A DNA stretch of 64,000 nucleotides from Dehalogenimonas etheniformans (GTDB lineage: Bacteria > Chloroflexota > Dehalococcoidia > Dehalococcoidales > Dehalococcoidaceae), in NCBI RefSeq assembly GCF_014672715.2, contig NZ_CP058566.2:558001-622000 (forward strand), in the 5' to 3' direction. Made by a program: the position numbers and the translations under genes. The notes beneath the pieces are model-generated. The model did not search any database. It saw nothing but the letters and a program-made list of their open reading frames with translations, and was not told the origin of the DNA. Every line of letters begins with the position of its first letter. Position 1 is the stretch's first letter. Positions 45,647-53,820 of the stretch are shown here, piece by piece.

Positions 45647-47803
45647 ATGAAGGTCCTTCTAATTTTTCCACCCCAGTGGACGCCGTTTCGCCCATATCTT
45701 AGTCTGCCGTCGTTAACGGCCTATCTTCAGGAACACGGAGTAAACGTCGTTCAGAAAGACTTCAACCTTGAAGCTTACGATTTGCTGCTTTGCAAAGACT
45801 ATTTAACGAAGATTGGCGGGCAACTCAAGAGCCAATTTGCCGCACTCGAATCGAAAGAATCATTGGCTCCCGGGATAGAGCAGAAGCTCTACTCCGACCT
45901 GTTCATGGCCAAGTCGCTTGTCCCCGAACTGATCGAGAAAGTTGAGTCCGCCAAAGCCACCTACCGCGATCCGGTCAACTTTTACGATCCCGACAAACTG
46001 GCAGCAGCGACACATATTATCACCGAGTCTCTGACATCGATCGCACTGGCCCATTACCCCACCAGTATGGGTTTGTCGTCTTTCGACATGCCTTCGTTCA
46101 CCGGTTCGTTTGCTAGTCTTAAGAGAGCTACGGAGAACCGGCTAGAAAATCCCTACATTGAATTGTACGAACAGCATCTGCTGTCTTTTATCGACAATGA
46201 AAAACCAGGGCTCATCGGGATTACGATCTCAGGTGAAAGCCAACTGATCCCGGCACTGACCCTGTCCCGGATGCTTAAGTCACAAGGCGTTAAGGCACAT
46301 ATCTCTATTGGCGGCTACGTGGTCTCGATGCTTGCCGAGATCCTCCCCAAGTATCCCGATCTTTTTAACGAATTCTTCGATAGCGCCATTATTAATGACG
46401 GTGAGAAACCGCTCCTTGACCTTGTCCGGCATCTGGAACAGGGAAAATCCCTGGACGGAGTCCCGAACTTCATTTTCATGGATGCCGAGCGCATTAAAGC
46501 CAATCCGAAGGAAACGCCCGAAAACATTAACTGCCTCCCGCCCCCAACGTTTGAAGGCCTGCCACTGAACGAGTATTTCAGCCCCGATCCGGTGCTCCCG
46601 GTGCTTTCCTCCAGGGGTTGCTACTGGGCTCGATGCGCTTTTTGTACCCACAGTCTTGCCTACGGCATGACCTATCAGATCAGAGATGCCGGCAAATTTG
46701 TAGATGATCTCGAAATTTTATCCAAAAGGTATGGAGTTACCCATATTGCGCTTTCGGATGAGGGTACCTCGCCCGCTTCGGTAGGCAGGATATCCGACGA
46801 GATATTGCGGCGAGGTCTAAAGGTTAGGTTGTCCACCTCCATTCGCCCCGAGAAACAGTTCACACCGGAACTATGCCGGAAAATGGCCGAGGCGGGTTTG
46901 AGAGAGGTGTACATCGGCGTTGAATCCGCTTGCGATCGCGTTCTCGGCCTTATAAACAAGGGCACCAGCTGCGCAATAGATGAAGAGGTATTGCGCAACA
47001 TTCATGAGGCCGGAATTTGGGACCATGTATACATAATGTTCGGGTTCCCCGGTGAGACTATGGAAGAAGCCTGCCAAACGTTCGATTTCATCGAGAAGAA
47101 TACAGGCATAATCCGGTCTCTTGGCATCAGTAATTTCTCTGTCGGCCGCAATTCCAGAGTGATGAAGCACCCCTCGGAATACGGTGTTACCCTTCCGGAC
47201 GCCGGCGATGACCTCGATTTTAAACTCTACATCCCGTACCAGACCTCTGAAGGATTGAGTGATGTTGAAGGCTGGCAACTCACCGAAGATTGTTATGCTA
47301 AAGTTGCGGTCAAGCTGGAAGGTGACGTACTGCTTGAAAAGATCGGCCACCACTATGATAAAGGCTGCATCCTTCCGCAATACCTGTCTCATTACGAATC
47401 TACCGACCCCTTCCTGAGCACTGTCGTTAAGGTCAAGCCGCCAGCAACGCCGCCACGTCGGACGATCAACTCGAAATCCCGACTTGCACTGAAGCCGGGG
47501 GTTACGATGGAAACGCTACAGTTCAACCTGAGGCAGATCCGCAAAAATATTACTGATGGTGCCAAATCAGTCGTTTATCGAGAACCGACGATAACCCTTT
47601 GCGAGCCGGGGCAAGCCCGATTCAAGCGGGTCGCGGACAACGCGGCAGAAATACTGAAGCTATGCGACGGGCAGAACACATTGGCTCAGATCAGCCAGAA
47701 ATTAGCTCGTAGATTTTCAGTTCCCCCGTTCGTCATCGAACGTGACGCCATCGCTTTTATGCAACCTTTGTATGATGAAGGCTACGTAACCTTTCAGTCG
47801 TAA
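45647..47803 (+). CDS. B12-binding radical SAM protein with C-terminal PqqD-like domain
   Basis: The 718-residue protein has an N-terminal cobalamin-like domain (about 1-300, with an insertion rich in charged helices), a radical-SAM core with SRGCYWARCAFC (C325, C330, C333, so CX4CX2C instead of CX3CX2C), and a C-terminal domain from about 640 that fits PqqD: AAEILKLCDGQNTLAQIS, then LARRFSVPP and a final LYDEGYVTF. PqqD-like domains (RREs) bind the leader part of peptide substrates in RiPP pathways. This domain is the strongest pointer that the locus modifies a peptide. The SD is weak and a separate promoter may be used. Confidence 0.8.
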   Translation: MKVLLIFPPQWTPFRPYLSLPSLTAYLQEHGVNVVQKDFNLEAYDLLLCKDYLTKIGGQLKSQFAALESKESLAPGIEQKLYSDLFMAKSLVPELIEKVESAKATYRDPVNFYDPDKLAAATHIITESLTSIALAHYPTSMGLSSFDMPSFTGSFASLKRATENRLENPYIELYEQHLLSFIDNEKPGLIGITISGESQLIPALTLSRMLKSQGVKAHISIGGYVVSMLAEILPKYPDLFNEFFDSAIINDGEKPLLDLVRHLEQGKSLDGVPNFIFMDAERIKANPKETPENINCLPPPTFEGLPLNEYFSPDPVLPVLSSRGCYWARCAFCTHSLAYGMTYQIRDAGKFVDDLEILSKRYGVTHIALSDEGTSPASVGRISDEILRRGLKVRLSTSIRPEKQFTPELCRKMAEAGLREVYIGVESACDRVLGLINKGTSCAIDEEVLRNIHEAGIWDHVYIMFGFPGETMEEACQTFDFIEKNTGIIRSLGISNFSVGRNSRVMKHPSEYGVTLPDAGDDLDFKLYIPYQTSEGLSDVEGWQLTEDCYAKVAVKLEGDVLLEKIGHHYDKGCILPQYLSHYESTDPFLSTVVKVKPPATPPRRTINSKSRLALKPGVTMETLQFNLRQIRKNITDGAKSVVYREPTITLCEPGQARFKRVADNAAEILKLCDGQNTLAQISQKLARRFSVPPFVIERDAIAFMQPLYDEGYVTFQS

Positions 47804-47908
47804 GATCGACCCGATTGATTTCGGTTATCTCTCCCCAAATTTGGAAGCTTATTGACAGGGCTCAAGACGGCTCTTATAATCCTGAGAAACAATTACCGGG
47901 AGGTTAAA

Positions 47909-48034
47909 ATGTCCTGGGAACAGATCGTAATCTTTGTGGTCGTGCTCTGGGCGATAGTTCACACCATCATCGACATGCAGGTTAAAAAGAAGGTTGACGA
48001 CCTGGCTATGAAGTTCGAAGAGCACAAGCACTAA
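47909..48034 (+). CDS. Small single-pass membrane protein (41 residues)
   Basis: GGGAGGTTAAA before the ATG makes translation likely. The peptide has one hydrophobic segment (IVIFVVVLWAIVHTIIDM, residues 6-23) and a charged C-terminal helix (VKKKVDDLAMKFEEHKH). A terminator follows at once. The next gene upstream is the PqqD-fused radical-SAM protein, 105 bases away, and serS converges from the other side. Function unknown. Confidence 0.7.
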   Translation: MSWEQIVIFVVVLWAIVHTIIDMQVKKKVDDLAMKFEEHKH

Positions 48035-48051
48035 CGAGCCAATCTGGTTCA

Positions 48052-48094
48052 AACAACAGCCCCTCCCGTAATCGGGGGGCTGTTGTTGTTTTGG
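48052..48094 (+). terminator. Terminator after the small membrane protein
   Basis: AACAACAGCCCC (48052-48063) pairs with GGGGCTGTTGTT (about 48076-48087), followed by a GTTTT tail. It ends the plus-strand locus before the converging serS. Confidence 0.8.
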
Positions 48095-48103
48095 AAAGAC
48101 TTG

Positions 48104-49339
48104 CTACTTAAGGACATTCGTGCCCATGTAAGGCCAAAGGGCTTCCGGGATCATGATCGAGCCGTCTGCCTGCTGGTAGTTTTCAAGCACCGCGATCAGG
48201 ACCCTGGGCAAGGCCAACCCCGAGCCGTTCAGCGTGTGAACGAAATCGACCTTGCCGTCGGAAGCCCGGCGATAGCGGATGTTGGCGCGCCGCGCCTGGA
48301 AGTCCCAGCAGTTGGAACAGGACGAGACCTCAAGCCACTCCTTGATGCCCGGCGCCCAGATTTCGATATCATAACTCTTGGATGAAGCGAAGCCGATGTC
48401 GGCGGTGCAGAGCTGCTTGATGCGGTAGGGCAGCCCGAGCGCCCGGGCGATGTCCTCGGCGTCATCCAGCAGTTTTTCCAGTTCTTCGTTGGATTTCTCC
48501 GGTTCGGTGAACTTGTAAAGTTCGACCTTGTCGAACTGGTGCCCGCGCTTGATGCCGCGGGTGTCCTTGCCGGCGCTCATCTTCTCGCGGCGGAAGCAGG
48601 CGGTGTAGGCGCAGTATTTGATAGGGAGTTGGTCATTGGCCAGGATCTCGCCGCTGTGCAGGCTGGTGAGCGGCACTTCGGCGGTAGGTACCAGCCAGAG
48701 GTCGTCGATGGCGTCGCGGTAGAGGTTATCGGCGAACTTCGGCAGGTTGCCGGACCCATACAGGATTTCCTTTTTCACCAGGAACGGCAGGTACATTTCC
48801 TTGTAGCCGTGCTTGCGGGTGTGGAGGTCCAGGAACAGGCTGATGAGCGAACGCTGCAGCCTGGCGCCCAATTCCTTCAAGACATAAAAGCGAGTTCCCG
48901 ACAACTTCACGCCGCGTTCGAAGTCGATGATGCCCAATTTTTCGCCTAGTTCCCAATGCGGTTTGACTTCAAAATCGAATTCCCGGACATCGCCGCAATA
49001 CCGCAGCACGATGTTATCGTCTTCGCTGGTGCCGAAAGGAATGTCGGCCTGAGGGATATTGGGCACCTGCAGCAGGTAAGTCTGTAATTGCTCGTCCAGA
49101 GTCCGCAGGGTTTCTTCCAGGACGGCGATGCGTTCACGTAAAGCCCGTCCTGCTTCCGGATCGACGCGCTGCTTGGATTGCTCCTTGCGCTGGCGGCGTA
49201 GTTCATCCAATTCGGCGGTCTTTTCGCGGCGCAGGCGGTCGGTTTCCAGGATCTCGTCGATCGGCGCTTTGGTCTGGCGGGAATCGACGGCTTTATGCAC
49301 CAGTTCAGGATTATCGCGGATGAGTTTAAGGTCGATCAT
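48104..49339 (-). CDS. serS: Seryl-tRNA synthetase
   Basis: SerS charges tRNA-Ser. The 411-residue protein has the long antiparallel coiled-coil arm at residues about 25-105 (rich in E, K, R and L), then the class II core with motif 2 around CFRREKMSAGKDTRGIKRGHQF-type sequence near 260 and motif 3 NGSGLALPRVLIAVLEN near 375. It follows lysS by 5 bases on the same strand, a simple two-synthetase operon. Confidence 0.95.
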   Translation of the reverse strand: MIDLKLIRDNPELVHKAVDSRQTKAPIDEILETDRLRREKTAELDELRRQRKEQSKQRVDPEAGRALRERIAVLEETLRTLDEQLQTYLLQVPNIPQADIPFGTSEDDNIVLRYCGDVREFDFEVKPHWELGEKLGIIDFERGVKLSGTRFYVLKELGARLQRSLISLFLDLHTRKHGYKEMYLPFLVKKEILYGSGNLPKFADNLYRDAIDDLWLVPTAEVPLTSLHSGEILANDQLPIKYCAYTACFRREKMSAGKDTRGIKRGHQFDKVELYKFTEPEKSNEELEKLLDDAEDIARALGLPYRIKQLCTADIGFASSKSYDIEIWAPGIKEWLEVSSCSNCWDFQARRANIRYRRASDGKVDFVHTLNGSGLALPRVLIAVLENYQQADGSIMIPEALWPYMGTNVLK

Positions 49340-49344
49340 GGATG

Positions 49345-51111
49345 TTACTCCTTATCCTTGAGCGCCGGGAAGAAGATGACCTCGCGGATGGTCTGGTTAT
49401 CGGTCAGGATCATGGTCAGTCGGTCGATGCCGACACCCAAGCCTCCGGTCGGGGGCATGCCGTATTCCAGGGCGGTGATGAAGTCTTCGTCGATCGTCTC
49501 CTGCTCTTCTTCGCCCCGGGCTTCCTTAATTTTCTCCTGCCCCATGCGCAGTTTCTCGGACAGGCTGAGGACGGTTTTATCGCTCAGAGACTTCGCCTTG
49601 TGCTCGACCTCATGGATGTGCTCCCGGAACTCCCGGAGCGCCTTGAGGACGGCCGGGTTGTCGCCCGCCTGGCCTTCGATTTCCGAAGACAGCGCCCCGG
49701 CGCGGGCGGCCATCTGCTCGACTTTCACCGGGTCGCAGTGGGCTATCCCGGACACCTGGGCATCCATTTCGGCGATGAGTTCCTCGGTTAAAAGACCAAG
49801 CTGCGCCTCGGTGTTTCGGTAAAGGATCTGGAGCTTAAAGCGCTTCTCCTGTTCCAGGGGATCGTTTAGTTCCGAAAAGGCGTTGGCGATCTCCATGCCG
49901 GCACAAAAGCCCTCGAACCGCTCGACGATGCGCGGCTCATCCGGCCTCGTTTTGGCCAGCGGCGACATCTCGATAGGGTAATCGATTAGGAAGCAAGGCT
50001 GGATCAGGTTCGGCTCGATATAGGTCGAGAGCAGATCGTCCAAGAGCTTGCCCTTGTCTTTCTTCGGGTCGATGGCGATGCCGAGTTCCCGAATTTTCTG
50101 CCTGAGCGATTCGATATCGGCATAAGCCAGGAAATCGACGCCGCTTTTGGAAAGAAGTTCGGCGCGGAAATCGATACGGGGCCAGGGAGGGGTGAAATCG
50201 AGGGTGTTTTCGCCGTATTTGACGGTATAGCCGCCGGTGATGTCCTTGACGATGCTGGAAACCATTTCCTCCACCAGTTTCATGACGTCGCGGTAATCGG
50301 CATAAGCCTGGTAGGACTCCAGCATGGTGAATTCGGGGTTGTGCTTGAAAGAAATGCCCTCGTTGCGGAAGATGCGCCCGATCTCATAGACGCCGTCGAA
50401 ACCGCCCACAATCAGGCGTTTCAGATGCAGTTCAAGGGCGATGCGGAGGTAGAAATCCCGGTCGAGGGCGTTGTGGTGGGTGATGAATGGCCTGGCGGCG
50501 GCGCCGCCTGCAGCAGGCTGCAGCACCGGCGTTTCGACCTCGATAAAGCCGCGGCCGTCTAGGTACTTCCGGATGCCGGAGATGATCCTGGCGCGGGTGC
50601 GGAAGGTGTCGCGGACCTCAGGGTTGGAAATAAGGTCCAGGTAGCGCTGGCGGAAGCGGGTTTCGGTGTCCTGCAAGCCGTGCCATTTTTCGGGCAGCGG
50701 CTGCAATGACTTGGTGAGCAGCGACAGCGTCTTGACGAAGACGGTGGGCTCGCCGGATTTCGAGAGCTTGAGATTACCGGTAGCGCCGATGAAATCGCCG
50801 ATATCAAGGCTTGGCAGAAGGTCCCAGCCTTGCTCGATGTGGCCCTGGCCGCACAGTAGCTGGATTTTGCCGCTGCCGTCGAGGATATCGAAGAAGTTGA
50901 TCTTGCCCATGCCCCGCCGGGCAATCAGTCGGCCGGCGACGGTCACCACCGGTTCGTTTCCGGTCCCGTCCGGTTGTTTGGCCAACGCGGCTGCTTCCGC
51001 ATTGGTGTGGGTCCGATGAAAGGTATTGGGGTATGCTTCGACGCCCAGGTCTTTGAGGCGGGCCAGTTTGTCGAGGCGTTCGCGGGTAATATTGTCGATT
51101 CTTGAGGTCAT
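49345..51111 (-). CDS. lysS: Lysyl-tRNA synthetase, class II, with a coiled-coil insertion
   Basis: LysS charges tRNA-Lys. An OB-fold anticodon domain (about 60-150) precedes the class II core with motif 2 (IGRIFRNEGISFKHNPEFTMLE near 250) and motif 3 (TGGLGVGIDRLTMIL near 556). At 588 residues it is some 90 longer than usual. The extra length lies between the ANAFSELNDPLEQEKRF segment and DEDFITALEYGMPP, roughly residues 430-535, and is mostly charged helix with coiled-coil character. All catalytic motifs remain. It overlaps nothing and precedes serS. Confidence 0.94.
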   Translation of the reverse strand: MTSRIDNITRERLDKLARLKDLGVEAYPNTFHRTHTNAEAAALAKQPDGTGNEPVVTVAGRLIARRGMGKINFFDILDGSGKIQLLCGQGHIEQGWDLLPSLDIGDFIGATGNLKLSKSGEPTVFVKTLSLLTKSLQPLPEKWHGLQDTETRFRQRYLDLISNPEVRDTFRTRARIISGIRKYLDGRGFIEVETPVLQPAAGGAAARPFITHHNALDRDFYLRIALELHLKRLIVGGFDGVYEIGRIFRNEGISFKHNPEFTMLESYQAYADYRDVMKLVEEMVSSIVKDITGGYTVKYGENTLDFTPPWPRIDFRAELLSKSGVDFLAYADIESLRQKIRELGIAIDPKKDKGKLLDDLLSTYIEPNLIQPCFLIDYPIEMSPLAKTRPDEPRIVERFEGFCAGMEIANAFSELNDPLEQEKRFKLQILYRNTEAQLGLLTEELIAEMDAQVSGIAHCDPVKVEQMAARAGALSSEIEGQAGDNPAVLKALREFREHIHEVEHKAKSLSDKTVLSLSEKLRMGQEKIKEARGEEEQETIDEDFITALEYGMPPTGGLGVGIDRLTMILTDNQTIREVIFFPALKDKE

Positions 51112-51322
51112 ATCGCCCTTTTATGATGTTCCAGTTCGGTAATTATAGGTGATGAACGAGGTCATAGCAATTGAGAATAACCAATATCGTTCGCCCCAAT
51201 CGCTTCGCTCAGGGTAGGCTCTGAGCTTGTCGAAGGATGTGACGATTCTTGGTAGTCACCGTCCATTCATGGTTCGACTGGCTCACCACGAACGGATATC
51301 TGTTGATTACATTAGTCAAGGG
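51112..51322. repeat. Dispersed-repeat-like intergenic segment
   Basis: Around 51194-51240 the sequence CTTCGCTCAGG, then CTGAGCTTGTCGAAGG is followed by an inverted relative near 51265-51296 (GGTTCGACTGGCTCACCACGAACGG-like). This kind of CTTCGA...GTCGAAG interspersed repeat is common between genes in many genomes. It marks the left edge of the accessory island. No gene was recognised in it. Confidence 0.5.
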
Positions 51323-51523
51323 CTACCCACCTTTCCCTACCGCGGCTCGAGGTTGATAGCGGTTAGCGGCCTCGATGGTGAGAGCCGGGGACACCAGGTA
51401 GTCGTCGTGGGATTTTGACGGGCCGACGTAGAGGTTCAGAGCCCGGTTGGGCTTAGAGTCAAACTGGCCGGGATTTGTTTTTCCCATTTTTCCAAAAACG
51501 TTTTTTCTGAAACAAATCATCAA
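51323..51523 (-). pseudogene. Remnant resembling the C-terminus of a phage terminase large subunit
   Basis: The 66-codon frame contains SKSHDDYLVSPALTIEAA near residues 36-53. HDD followed by a hydrophobic helix is typical of the nuclease-domain end of terminase large subunits. Nothing corresponding to the ATPase part is present, so I read it as a leftover. It overlaps the end of the small-terminase-like gene, giving the usual small-then-large order on the minus strand. The identification rests on a short motif. Confidence 0.35.
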
Positions 51524-52020
51524 ATTTTAGCTTCAGGTTGAACGTGGGATTTGTTTTCCAAATCAAACCCTTCCGAATGGTGTTCTTCCATCCATTTATT
51601 AAATGCCAAGGTGACATCCTTATCGCCAGTAGCCAGCAAGTGTGCGAAAAAGCGTCCCATGATATTGAGGGCTCTCGGGGTGGGCTCGCATTCCTCCGGT
51701 TCAAGCGGAAGAGCGGCCTCCAACCTGAGGATAGTGTTGGTAATCCTGTTGATCAGGGCTAAATTCCAGGGTTCAGTCTCCAGCATTTCGGCCAGTTTGC
51801 AGCGAAAAAGTGCCAGCTCAGCCTCGACGCCTCTAACACCGCAGGCTTCGTTAAAATCCTGGAGCTGTTTAGGCGACAGGTACCTGGCATAGAGGCCATG
51901 CTTTCGGGCATTATGGTTTCCGGGTGGAGCACCGCGACGACGGACCGGGGGTTGAGGGAGTGCCGGAGTTTCGGGTTGTGCGATATTCAGTTGTGGGGTA
52001 GCACCTGCGTTCTCATTCAT
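51520..52020 (-). CDS. Phage-terminase-small-subunit-like protein
   Basis: The 166-residue protein has a proline-rich N-terminus, then RRGAPPGNHNARKHGLYAR near residues 28-46, a hallmark of small terminase-like proteins found in mobile regions, then mostly helical sequence (LALINRITNTILRLEAAL) and a C-terminal NIMGRFFAHLLATGDKDVTL. It is followed by a terminase-large-like remnant. The gene may still be intact, but its partner is not. A strict assignment would need a profile search. Confidence 0.6.
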   Translation of the reverse strand: MNENAGATPQLNIAQPETPALPQPPVRRRGAPPGNHNARKHGLYARYLSPKQLQDFNEACGVRGVEAELALFRCKLAEMLETEPWNLALINRITNTILRLEAALPLEPEECEPTPRALNIMGRFFAHLLATGDKDVTLAFNKWMEEHHSEGFDLENKSHVQPEAKI

Positions 52021-52287
52021 GCCGAGAATTATAGCACGGGTGTACTCCTAGGCTGTCAAGCGTTTCGTGTCGTTTTTGGTGCCATTTTCAAAAAATATTT
52101 TTACCACAAGGCGGTCAACGAAAATAAACTTTAAAACCTGTTTCTTAGTCAGGGTTCTGGCTGGACCGACAGAGAGCAGATAGGTATTTTGAAACCTTAA
52201 GCAGCTATACGGATGTTATTGACTCATGGCGTATAATTTACCATAACTTACTTTTATTTACCTAAGACTGACTCAAAGAAGGTATAA
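52021..52287. other. AT-rich intergenic region inside the accessory island
   Basis: About 270 AT-rich bases with no supported gene. It separates the minus-strand phage-like remnant from the plus-strand small-gene series and should contain the promoter of the broken nuclease gene. Confidence 0.4.
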
Positions 52288-52788
52288 ATGGACATATTCT
52301 CGAAAATTGCACGAGTGGCCAAGGTGACGATAGATGAGATAAATAAACCAGAAAGCTACGTAAAGGGCGATTCATTTGAGAACTATGTTCGTCACAGACT
52401 TTTCGTGAAAGATAGATACGACTTAATACAAAAAACCCATACCTTTAACACAAACAAAGACGATTATATTGAAAATACAAAAGAACCCGATTTCAAATTT
52501 AGATCGATAAAAACTGGCGAAGAATTCTTTGTTTAAGCTAAATTCCGATCTGCGTTTTATGACAACGCGATTGAATGGTGTAAACTCTTTCAACTCAAGA
52601 GATACAAGGAAATAGGGGAAAAAACGCCCGTATATATCATTCTTGGAATTGGGAAAGAATCCGATTCTCCAGGACAAGTATTTTTGATACCATTAAAGGA
52701 CATCAAATATACAAAACTCTTCCGTTCTTTTTTGAAGGATTATGAGGTGTCTACTAACTCACCAATCGATTACCGATTGCTTAAATAA
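52288..52788 (+). pseudogene. PD-(D/E)XK nuclease-like gene interrupted by a TAA stop at its E-x-K motif
   Basis: A good SD (AGAAGG) precedes the ATG. The frame runs 82 codons to a TAA at 52534-52536, then continues open in the same frame for 83 more codons to 52788. Read across, the protein has 166 positions. Before the stop stands EPDFKF, after it AKFRS: the pattern PD...hydrophobic strand...(E)AK of this nuclease superfamily. The stop replaces exactly the expected glutamate, and GAA to TAA is one base change. The rest (VYIILGIGKES, then VFLIPLKDI) still looks like a folded protein. Codon use is AT-rich, unlike the flanking chromosome. Confidence 0.65.
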
Positions 52789-52791
52789 CAC

Positions 52792-52826
52792 TAAGTACAC
52801 ATGGAAGGGGAATGATCCCCGATGTT
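52792..52826. repeat. Hairpin repeat copy 1
   Basis: GTACACATGGAAGGGG then AATGATCCCC: GGGG pairs with CCCC around AATGAT, and the outer CACAT can pair with GATGT. It is related to copies at 53334, 53594 and 54375 and lies three bases after the broken nuclease gene. Confidence 0.5.
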
Positions 52827-52938
52827 TGTTGTTAAAAAATGGCAGGTCTGATTCGTTGACGGGCAGGATATAATTAAAGTCAGATCTAGGGGAAACCAGC
52901 AGCAGAACGAACAAGCGAACGTTTGTTGGAGGCGACAA

Positions 52939-53121
52939 ATGTTACTAAGGATACTGGGAGTAGTAATCCTTGTATTCGCGATACCCGTGGCAGCTTTCTC
53001 CATCATGGGTCTGATCTTCAGTGGTGACAGCGCGGAATTAATTCAAGGGGTTATCGGGACGGTAATAACTGTTGGCTTAGTTCTGATTGGGTACATGCTG
53101 GTTAAGAGAAGTTTCAAATAA
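52939..53121 (+). CDS. Small two-segment membrane protein (60 residues)
   Basis: GGAGGCGAC precedes the ATG, so translation is likely. Two hydrophobic segments are visible, residues 2-26 (LLRILGVVILVFAIPVAAF) and 38-55 (GVIGTVITVGLVLIGYML), joined by an acidic turn and ending in a basic tail (KRSFK). No motif points to a function. It is one of several small membrane-protein genes in the AT-rich island, each separated by a repeated hairpin. Confidence 0.6.
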   Translation: MLLRILGVVILVFAIPVAAFSIMGLIFSGDSAELIQGVIGTVITVGLVLIGYMLVKRSFK

Positions 53122-53127
53122 GGTGTC

Positions 53128-53306
53128 ATGATAATCAAGAGTCACGAGGTACAAAATCAAATCTAATAAAATTCTATATCGGCTTAACCTTGGCTCTTGG
53201 TTCAGCCGCCTGGATGTTTTTCGATTCTTTTTATCCAATCCAAATTGTTATCGGGATAATTGGGATAGGATTGATAGGGACTTCTGAGTATCGACCGCTA
53301 AAATAA
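53128..53306 (+). pseudogene. Frameshifted small membrane protein remnant
   Basis: An ATG at 53128 has an AAGGTG close upstream but stops after 12 codons. A second frame, open to the TAA at 53304-53306, encodes KFYIGLTLALGSAAWMFF, then IQIVIGIIGIGLIG, two membrane-like segments, but has no start codon before the first segment. One frameshift between them would give an intact small membrane protein like its neighbours. A sequencing error would look the same. Confidence 0.3.
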
Positions 53307-53333
53307 TTTTCCGTATATCGTCTAATCCTCAAC

Positions 53334-53368
53334 ATATGCATGGAATGGCAAACATCCCGATATGAATA
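53334..53368. repeat. Hairpin repeat copy 2
   Basis: CATATGCATGGAATGG then CAAACATCCCGATATG. GGAATG can pair with CATCCC and the outer CATAT with ATATG. The copy lies 20 bases before the start of the next small membrane-protein gene. Confidence 0.5.
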
Positions 53369-53389
53369 TTTTTCCAGAGGTGTATTAAT

Positions 53390-53572
53390 ATGGACGCAGC
53401 GAAAATTATCTCGCCATTCGCCCTTAGCGCAGTATTGTTTGTTTTGGCCTATCTTTCGAGTAAAGATAGCAACAGTGGCTTTTTCCCAATAATGCTATTC
53501 GGAATTGGCGTAATCCTCGCAATTGCCGGAGTCATGGCCATTTTTTCTGACGATAAAAACAAACAGAAGTAA
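53390..53572 (+). CDS. Small membrane protein (60 residues)
   Basis: AGAGGTG lies eight bases before the ATG. Two hydrophobic segments, residues 6-22 (ISPFALSAVLFVLAYL) and 31-51 (FFPIMLFGIGVILAIAGVMA), are followed by a charged tail (DDKNKQK). Layout and length match the 52939 gene, though the sequences are not obviously related. Function unknown. Confidence 0.6.
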   Translation: MDAAKIISPFALSAVLFVLAYLSSKDSNSGFFPIMLFGIGVILAIAGVMAIFSDDKNKQK

Positions 53573-53593
53573 TAAGTTAAATCTCTCGACAAG

Positions 53594-53628
53594 CGTACGT
53601 ATGGAATGGCAATGATCCCGTTATCTTC
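53594..53628. repeat. Hairpin repeat copy 3
   Basis: GTACGTATGGAATGG then CAATGATCCCGTTATC. GGAAT can pair with ATCCC. The outer arms pair poorly in this copy. Confidence 0.45.
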
Positions 53629-53820
53629 ATGAAGTAACAGCCAACCAGCAATTTTCAAGTTATATCATTTGCCGGAAGGTTTACTATGGGTACCATCGAA
53701 TTAGCTCAGTTTTATACAATTGGCAAGATGAGTGATGAAAAGTCAGGTAAATGCATCTTGTAAACAAATATTGTCAATGGTACTATCGTACTAGTCATCA
53801 AAGCTGAGGAGAGGAGAATT

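Noticed and set aside
52534-52536. Recoding (readthrough or an unusual amino acid) at the nuclease stop
   Set aside because: The codon is TAA, not TGA or TAG, and no special structure follows; loss of function is simpler.
53686-53763. 25-codon ORF (MGTIELAQFY...) with GGAAGG upstream
   Set aside because: The SD is good but the peptide is too short and featureless to support a gene without comparison data.
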